Source of the DNA: Pseudomonas sp. S09G 359
GTDB taxonomy: Bacteria > Pseudomonadota > Gammaproteobacteria > Pseudomonadales > Pseudomonadaceae
Length of the DNA stretch: 64,000 nt
NCBI RefSeq assembly: GCF_002843605.1
Contig: NZ_CP025263.1
Location: 4,245,501 to 4,309,500 of the forward strand
Direction of reading: 5' to 3'
Part shown: piece by piece, positions 61,028 to 64,000 of the stretch
How the letters are laid out: every line of letters begins with the position of its first letter
How positions within the stretch are numbered: position 1 is the first letter of the stretch
Notes under the pieces: model-generated
Databases searched by the model: none
What the model was told of the DNA's origin: nothing
What the model saw: only the letters and a program-made list of their open reading frames with translations
Position numbers and translations under genes: made by a program

Positions 61028-63999
61028 GGGCTCGGGAATCCAGTATGAATTCTGTAACCATTGGACATATTTTTGTCTCTGCGAATAATAAGGTAAATGT
61101 TTCTACCTGGAACTGTTGAAGGCGCTCCTCGCCTCCAGCTTGTGCCCATAGGCTCTGAGGTTCTTTCAATAATCACAAGTTGGTTGTCCTTTCCTTCAAG
61201 GAAATTATTGATTTTAGATTGGTTACCATCGAGTACTTTTGATATTGCTGACTCTGCGGTGGCTCGATCTGGAAATGTTGACGCTGTGGGAACATTTGGT
61301 TCGTGCCTTAAACGATCCGCTAACTGTTGGTCAGTTCTGCCGACATGTTTTTTCATAAGGTGTCCTCCTGCCGCTTCGTGTACCGCTAAACCTCCCCCTG
61401 GCACTATTGCGCTATACGGCCCCTCAGGACAATTTGTGCCTTTACAGCTCAATCCCAAAGGGTCTGTCCACCCCGTCGGGTTAGGCACGTACTGGTAAGC
61501 GTTAATCCCTCCCGCCAACTTCACCGGGTCCGGGGTCAGGTAGCGACCAATATCCGGATTGTAGTAGCGATGGCGGTTGTAGTGCAGCCCGCTTTCCGGG
61601 TCGAAGTACTGGCCCTGGAAGCGCAGCGGGTTGTCGACTTTTCCTACGTCCAGGCGGGCGATTTCGCCGTAGGCGCGGTAGTGCGCGGACCAGACGATTT
61701 CGCCGTCGGGAGTGGTGAGTTCCTGTGGGGTGCCGAGATGGTCGAGTTGGTAGTGGTAGGGTTTGGTTTGTTTTGGGCCATAGCCTTCGAGGAGTGCTAG
61801 CGGGCGGAAGCTATCCGGCTCGTAGATATAACTGCGGTGGCGATCTGCGTGGTGTTCGGCAATCAGCTTGTCGCCTTGCCAGAAAAATTCGGTGGTGATG
61901 CCGTCCACGGTTTTGCTGATGCGCCGACCGAACGGGTCATAGCGATAGTTGGCCTTCTGCCCGTTGGGTTGGGTGAGGCCGATCAGGCGGTGTTGGTTGT
62001 CGTAGCGGTATTCGGTGATTAGCGCGTGGCCTTTGCCACGGCGTTCGCGGATGAGGTTGCCGAAGGTGTCGTAGTCGTAATGGCGGTCACCCTGGATGGT
62101 CAGGCGGTTGCCGGCGACGATGTCGGGGCCGGGGCGGTCTTGCATCAGCAGGTTGCCAGCGGGGTCGTGGGCGAAGCGTTCCTGGATGTCTTGGGAGTGA
62201 TCGGCGCGGGTGAGGCGCGAGAGGGGGTCGTAGTGGTAGTGGTGTTCGCCTTTGCGGATGTCGAGCAGGCGGGTGAGGTTGCCGGATTTGTCGTAGTCGT
62301 ATTGGCGCTGGTAGAGGGTGTGTTGCTGTTGGGTGACGGCGTGGGCGTGCAGGCGCTGTTGGTCGTCGTAGTGGTAGTGGCTGAGAAGTTGGCCTTGTTG
62401 GCGTTGTTGTTCTTGACCCGCTTTGAACAGATGTGAGGTCAGGGTTGTGCCGTTCAGTTCGACGGTGGAAAGGTGGCCGCCTTTACCATGGTTGAACACC
62501 AGGCGGTTGTTGTCCGGTAGGCGCAGGTGTTGCAGTTGGCCGCAGGCGTCGTAGCCATAGCGCAAGGTGCCCCAACCCTGGTGTTCGGCGGTGAGGCGGT
62601 TTTGGGCGTCGTACTCGTAGGCGAGAAACCAGTGGCTATCGTCGACGCTTAGGAGATTGCCTTGGCGGTCGTAGGTATATTCAACAATGCTTTTGTCAGG
62701 CAGGGTTTTTCGTACGAGACGGCCGGCATGATCGCGCTCGTAGCGGGTAACCAGCTGACTGCCGTCGTCACCGTGTTCGGTCTTTTCCTGCAGGTTGCCG
62801 TTGAGGTCATAGTCGTAGGCGGTGCGCTGGCCGTCGAACGCGGTTTCCTGCTGGATCAGGCCATTGGGGTGGTAGTCGAGTGTGTAAGTCTCGCCGACTT
62901 CGTTTTCTATCTCGGTGAGTAGTAACCGAACATTGTCATAGCGATACTTGACCTGGCTGCCATCGGCATTGATCCGGCGGCTAATCAGGTGCAGCCCATC
63001 GGCGTATTCGTAGCGGGTGACGTTCCCCAGTTCATCGCGTTCAGCGGTGATTTTTCCATAGGGGTTGTAGCTGTATTCCCGCGCCGCGCCGCCTGGCAAC
63101 ACCAAGCGAATCAAGCGGCTCACGCTATCCCACTGATACTGGGTCAGGGACCCAAACTCATCCTCGCGCGCAATCTGCCGCCCAAGATCGTCGTAGCGAT
63201 AACGCTTGATCCCACCATCGGGCAGCTGTTCTTCAACCCGCTGCCCACGCTCATTCCACACCAGCCGATGGCAACTGCCGTCGGGATACCAAACCCCAAT
63301 CAGTTGCCCATATTTGTCGTAGCTGTAATCCGTAACGTGGCCATCAGGATCGGTCTTGCGCACGACATCGCCCTGATCGTTGCGCTCATATTTCCAGACT
63401 GCTTTGCCACGCCGCACGACCCGTACGAAGCCATTGTCATGCTCGTACGAAGTTGGCTCATCGTCCCCCGGAAACAACGCCACCAAGCGGCCGGTTTCGT
63501 CGTATTGATACGCCGTCACCGCACCCAGCGGGTCTTGCTCAACCGTCAGCCGACCTTTGTCGTCATAGGATTTGAAATGCTTGGCGCCATCCGGATCAAT
63601 GCGCTGCACCAGCCGTGCGCGGTCATCGTGGACGTACACTTCCTGGCTACCATCGGCGTTGTGCACCGTGACGCGGCCGTTGTCGTCCCAGGCATAACGC
63701 GTGTCCATCTGTGAAAAGCTGGCCCAGTGCCGGACACAGCGTGCCGCCTTACCCGCGCGTTCCCACTCCCAAAAGAAGCTCGCCCCACCGGCCAGCCCAC
63801 GTTCCAATATGACGTGCTGATCGTCGTACCGATAAACCTCACATTCACCTACAGCATTGGTCGCCGAGGTCAGCCGGCCAGCGTCGTCATAGGCGTAGGA
63901 AACAATGCAAGACTCGGTAACCCATTCAAAGGGTTCATGGCCCTTGGCACGCTGAACCTGATAGTCCACCGCGACGATGCGACCCGACGCATAGCGCAA
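61024..63999 (-). CDS. Rhs/YD-repeat protein with RNase A-like C-terminal toxin (5' partial)
   Basis: 991 residues visible; the N terminus lies beyond the right edge. Most of the chain is YD/RHS repeats (for example GRLTSATNAVGECEVYRYDD), then the Rhs core end YDPFGRRISK... NPLRFQGQYFDPESGLHYNR and NIGRYLTPDP... and the junction WTDPLGL. The last 141 residues (61027-61449) are a toxin of the bacterial RNase A-like (CdiA-CT) type: GGGLAVHEAAGGHLMKKHVG, the His 11 residues before an Arg, and a C-terminal YRIHTGFPSP. It probably kills neighbours by cutting RNA when delivered by a type VI or similar system. The immunity gene follows directly. Confidence 0.9.
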   Translation of the reverse strand: MRYASGRIVAVDYQVQRAKGHEPFEWVTESCIVSYAYDDAGRLTSATNAVGECEVYRYDDQHVILERGLAGGASFFWEWERAGKAARCVRHWASFSQMDTRYAWDDNGRVTVHNADGSQEVYVHDDRARLVQRIDPDGAKHFKSYDDKGRLTVEQDPLGAVTAYQYDETGRLVALFPGDDEPTSYEHDNGFVRVVRRGKAVWKYERNDQGDVVRKTDPDGHVTDYSYDKYGQLIGVWYPDGSCHRLVWNERGQRVEEQLPDGGIKRYRYDDLGRQIAREDEFGSLTQYQWDSVSRLIRLVLPGGAAREYSYNPYGKITAERDELGNVTRYEYADGLHLISRRINADGSQVKYRYDNVRLLLTEIENEVGETYTLDYHPNGLIQQETAFDGQRTAYDYDLNGNLQEKTEHGDDGSQLVTRYERDHAGRLVRKTLPDKSIVEYTYDRQGNLLSVDDSHWFLAYEYDAQNRLTAEHQGWGTLRYGYDACGQLQHLRLPDNNRLVFNHGKGGHLSTVELNGTTLTSHLFKAGQEQQRQQGQLLSHYHYDDQQRLHAHAVTQQQHTLYQRQYDYDKSGNLTRLLDIRKGEHHYHYDPLSRLTRADHSQDIQERFAHDPAGNLLMQDRPGPDIVAGNRLTIQGDRHYDYDTFGNLIRERRGKGHALITEYRYDNQHRLIGLTQPNGQKANYRYDPFGRRISKTVDGITTEFFWQGDKLIAEHHADRHRSYIYEPDSFRPLALLEGYGPKQTKPYHYQLDHLGTPQELTTPDGEIVWSAHYRAYGEIARLDVGKVDNPLRFQGQYFDPESGLHYNRHRYYNPDIGRYLTPDPVKLAGGINAYQYVPNPTGWTDPLGLSCKGTNCPEGPYSAIVPGGGLAVHEAAGGHLMKKHVGRTDQQLADRLRHEPNVPTASTFPDRATAESAISKVLDGNQSKINNFLEGKDNQLVIIERTSEPMGTSWRRGAPSTVPGRNIYLIIRRDKNMSNGYRIHTGFPSP

Positions 64000-64000
64000 A

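Noticed and set aside
61570..63714. Plus-strand open frames opposite the Rhs gene
   Set aside because: Shadows of repeated YD motifs on the minus strand; hydrophobic valine-rich translations without start signals.

Overview
The window is high-GC, gene-dense bacterial chromosome and almost certainly comes from the Pseudomonas fluorescens group. The evidence is a six-gene Mrp (Mnh/Sha) antiporter operon with fused A+B subunits, a PrrF sRNA under a Fur box, a CrcY-type Hfq-titrating sRNA next to the liu leucine-catabolism genes, a Csu-type pilus operon, and many copies of the three REP/REPIN sequence types typical of that group. No rRNA, tRNA, transposase, integrase or CRISPR array was recognised.

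Layout. 1-4038: mnhA (5' end outside the window), mnhC, D, E, F and G, all overlapping. 4054-4722: a short signal peptidase I on the minus strand. 4909-6048: two neighbouring genes of the dihydrofolate-reductase fold. 6068-7596: a tandem array of eight REPINs. 7640-10802: cysS and glnS (minus). 11062-12311: ppiB-lpxH (plus). 12042-12944: a 452-bp tandem duplication covering the lpxH 3' end, a REPIN and the C-terminal codons of the facing MFS gene. 12899-17564: a MarR-controlled tripartite efflux operon (marR, outer-membrane lipoprotein, emrA, emrB). 17783-23181: tamA-tamB. 23246-28871: a GNAT acetyltransferase, xthA, a PstS-like/OmpA fusion, an acyl-CoA dehydrogenase and a divergent LysR regulator. 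29364-38662: the leucine/isovalerate (liu) region, split into liuR-liuE, the sRNA crcY, a minus-strand acyl-CoA synthetase and liuABCD, with three LiuR-type operators. 38659-39968: a PrtR-like repressor whose protease dyad is lost, a DUF6124 protein and prrF. 40243-41394: an M14 carboxypeptidase. 41591-44616: cytochrome b561, a catalase-family peroxidase and a divergent ECF sigma/anti-sigma pair with matching ECF promoter motifs on both sides. 44613-51388: an eight-gene Csu-type chaperone-usher pilus operon. 51601-54045: an AFG1/ZapE-like ATPase and a leucine-rich-repeat protein kinase. 54169-54876: a YebC-family regulator. 54986-60367: 2-aminoethylphosphonate degradation (phnW, phnX) with an organophosphate-type MFS transporter and two paralogous LysR regulators. 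60713-63999: an Rhs polymorphic toxin with an RNase A-like tip and its immunity gene, running off the right edge.

How the parts work together. The clearest circuit is carbon control: LiuR should repress its own gene, liuABCD and the divergent acyl-CoA synthetase until a branched-chain acyl-CoA appears. The sigma-54-dependent crcY gene lies inside the same region and should relieve Hfq/Crc repression when preferred carbon is exhausted. The ECF sigma factor probably drives both its own operon and the peroxidase/b561 pair. The REPIN sequences sit at 3' ends and between convergent genes. Three short-period arrays next to REPs look like slippage products of REP heads.

The strongest candidates for something under-described are the REP-head 18-bp arrays, the eight-copy REPIN array, the dyad-dead PrtR paralogue, the 87-residue minimal Csu subunit and the paired paralogous LysR regulators of the phosphonate region.
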